From assembly GCA_020161965.1 (NCBI GenBank), contig JAIUNH010000242.1, forward strand, positions 1 to 6,163: 6,163 bases of DNA, in the 5' to 3' direction. Of the stretch, positions 5,546-6,163 are shown in pieces. This DNA is from Pseudomonadota bacterium. Its GTDB lineage: Bacteria > Pseudomonadota > Alphaproteobacteria > CACIAM-22H2. Position 1 is the first letter of the stretch. Every line of letters begins with the position of its first letter. Position numbers and translations under genes: made by a program. The notes under the pieces were generated by a model. That model did not search any database and was not told where the DNA came from. It saw nothing but the letters and a program-made list of their open reading frames with translations.

Positions 5546-6051
5546 TCGCCGACCTGGTCGTAAAATTCGTTGAAACGAACCGCGTATGGGCCGCCCCCAT
5601 CGTGTTCGTCCTCGCTTTCGGCGAATCGCTCGCCTTTCTGTCGCTGCTATTCCCCGCCACGGTGATGCTGGTCGGCATCGGCGCGTTGATCGGGGCGACC
5701 GATCTCAATTTCTGGCCGATCTGGGCCGCCGCCGCCTTGGGCGCCATTTTCGGCGACTGGATTTCGTACTGGGTCGGCTGGCATTACGGCGATCGCCTCG
5801 CCCATATCTGGCCGTTCACCAAGCAGCCCGATCTGCTGCCGCGCGGCATGCGCTTCTTCGAACGCTTCGGCACGCTCAGCGTTTTCTTCGGCCGCTTTTT
5901 CGGACCGTTGCGCGCGGCCGTGCCCATCGTCGCGGGCACCTGCCGGATGAAGTTCTGGCCCTTTCAAGCCGCGAACGTCGCCTCGGCGTTCATCTGGGCG
6001 ACCGGCTTGCTCGCCCCCGGCGCCTTCGGCGTCAAATTCCTGTTCGACTGA
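5530..6051 (+). CDS. DedA-family integral membrane protein
   Basis: The 173-residue product is a DedA/SNARE-associated domain membrane protein. Members of this superfamily include undecaprenyl-phosphate and phospholipid scramblases/flippases and proteins needed for membrane potential and envelope integrity. Hydrophobic segments lie at about 20-55, 62-84, 112-136 and 143-166. Hallmarks visible are FGESLAF with the acidic E32 (30-36), FPAT (41-44, usually PGx), GDWISYWVGWHYGD (75-88) and the signature GRFFGPLRAAVPIVAG (121-136) with R122, P126 and R128, then M140. The protein is somewhat shorter than the roughly 200 residues of E. coli members, but I see no lost motif except the change at PGx. 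The ATG at 5530 gives the expected N-terminus and sits in a hairpin loop. The gene lies 46 bp after rhlE and may be co-transcribed. Its stop TGA directly abuts the stop of the converging gene. The transported substrate is not determinable. Confidence 0.88.
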   Translation: MTIAEFADLVVKFVETNRVWAAPIVFVLAFGESLAFLSLLFPATVMLVGIGALIGATDLNFWPIWAAAALGAIFGDWISYWVGWHYGDRLAHIWPFTKQPDLLPRGMRFFERFGTLSVFFGRFFGPLRAAVPIVAGTCRMKFWPFQAANVASAFIWATGLLAPGAFGVKFLFD

Positions 6052-6163
6052 TCACGGCAGCGCCGACAGCAGAATGAAGACGGCGAAGATGCCCAGATGC
6101 ACGGCCCCTTGCAGCACCGTGGTGCGGCCCGTGCCCAGCGTCTGCGTCGAGACGAACAGCGTC
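6052..6163 (-). CDS. C-terminal end of a probable ChaA-type calcium/cation:proton antiporter, cut by window edge
   Basis: Read on the minus strand, the last 36 codons before a TGA (6054-6052) give a peptide with TLFVSTQTLGTGRTTVLQG at its start, followed by VHLGIFAVFILLSALP. The TGRTTVLQGAVHL block followed by a terminal hydrophobic helix is, as I remember it, typical of the C-terminus of ChaA-like Ca2+/H+ antiporters of the CaCA superfamily, which exchange cytoplasmic Ca2+ or Na+ for protons. Only this tail lies in the window, so the catalytic acidic repeats cannot be checked. It converges on dedA with no intergenic base. The reading frame is convincing; the family call rests on a short stretch. 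Confidence 0.68.
   Translation of the reverse strand, partial: TLFVSTQTLGTGRTTVLQGAVHLGIFAVFILLSALP

Noticed and set aside
3684..5747. A 687-codon open frame on the minus strand across the helicase and into dedA, with a long hydrophobic stretch.
   Set aside because: It is antisense to a gene with every DEAD-box motif intact. The hydrophobic run comes from complementing the His/Gly-rich repeat codons, and its other parts are Arg/His/Asp-rich with no recognisable domain. High-GC codon bias often leaves such antisense frames open.

Overview
The window looks like ordinary chromosomal DNA from a high-GC alphaproteobacterium. Rhodospirillales is my best guess, from protein character and codon use only. 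No mobile elements, CRISPR arrays, tRNA or rRNA are visible. It holds eight genes: six complete and two cut by the window edges.

Left part (1-2809). A truncated membrane sensor gene runs leftwards off the window from 534. Divergent to it is a KDPG-type aldolase gene (630-1274). This converges, with a 17-bp overlap, on a PfkB-family sugar kinase gene (2163-1258, minus strand) that resembles YihV (sulfofructose kinase). Divergent from the kinase are a small TPR protein gene (2212-2772) and, 37 bp further on, a GntR/FadR-type regulator gene of DgoR flavour (2810-3544). Aldolase, kinase and DgoR-like regulator together suggest a sugar-acid catabolic locus: a kinase could make a phosphorylated 2-keto-3-deoxy acid, the aldolase could split it to pyruvate and a triose phosphate, and the regulator could sense the acid. 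This link is inferred from proximity, since the three are not one operon.

Right part (3545-6163). A 268-bp gene-free leader region rich in small hairpins precedes an RhlE-type DEAD-box RNA helicase gene (3813-5483). Its core is canonical and it carries a tail of about 160 residues rich in His, Gly, Gln and Arg, with in-frame 15-bp tandem repeats. A short DedA-family membrane protein gene follows (5530-6051). Its stop codon directly abuts the stop of a converging gene, truncated at the window end, whose tail looks like a ChaA-type cation:proton antiporter.

No new biological system is evident. The points most worth checking are: the start codon of dedA in the loop of a perfect 11-bp hairpin; the kinase and TPR start codons mirrored in a 10-bp inverted repeat around a shared -10-like palindrome; the structured rhlE leader; the His-rich repetitive helicase tail; and a kinase close to YihV that departs from it in substrate- and anion-hole-region motifs.
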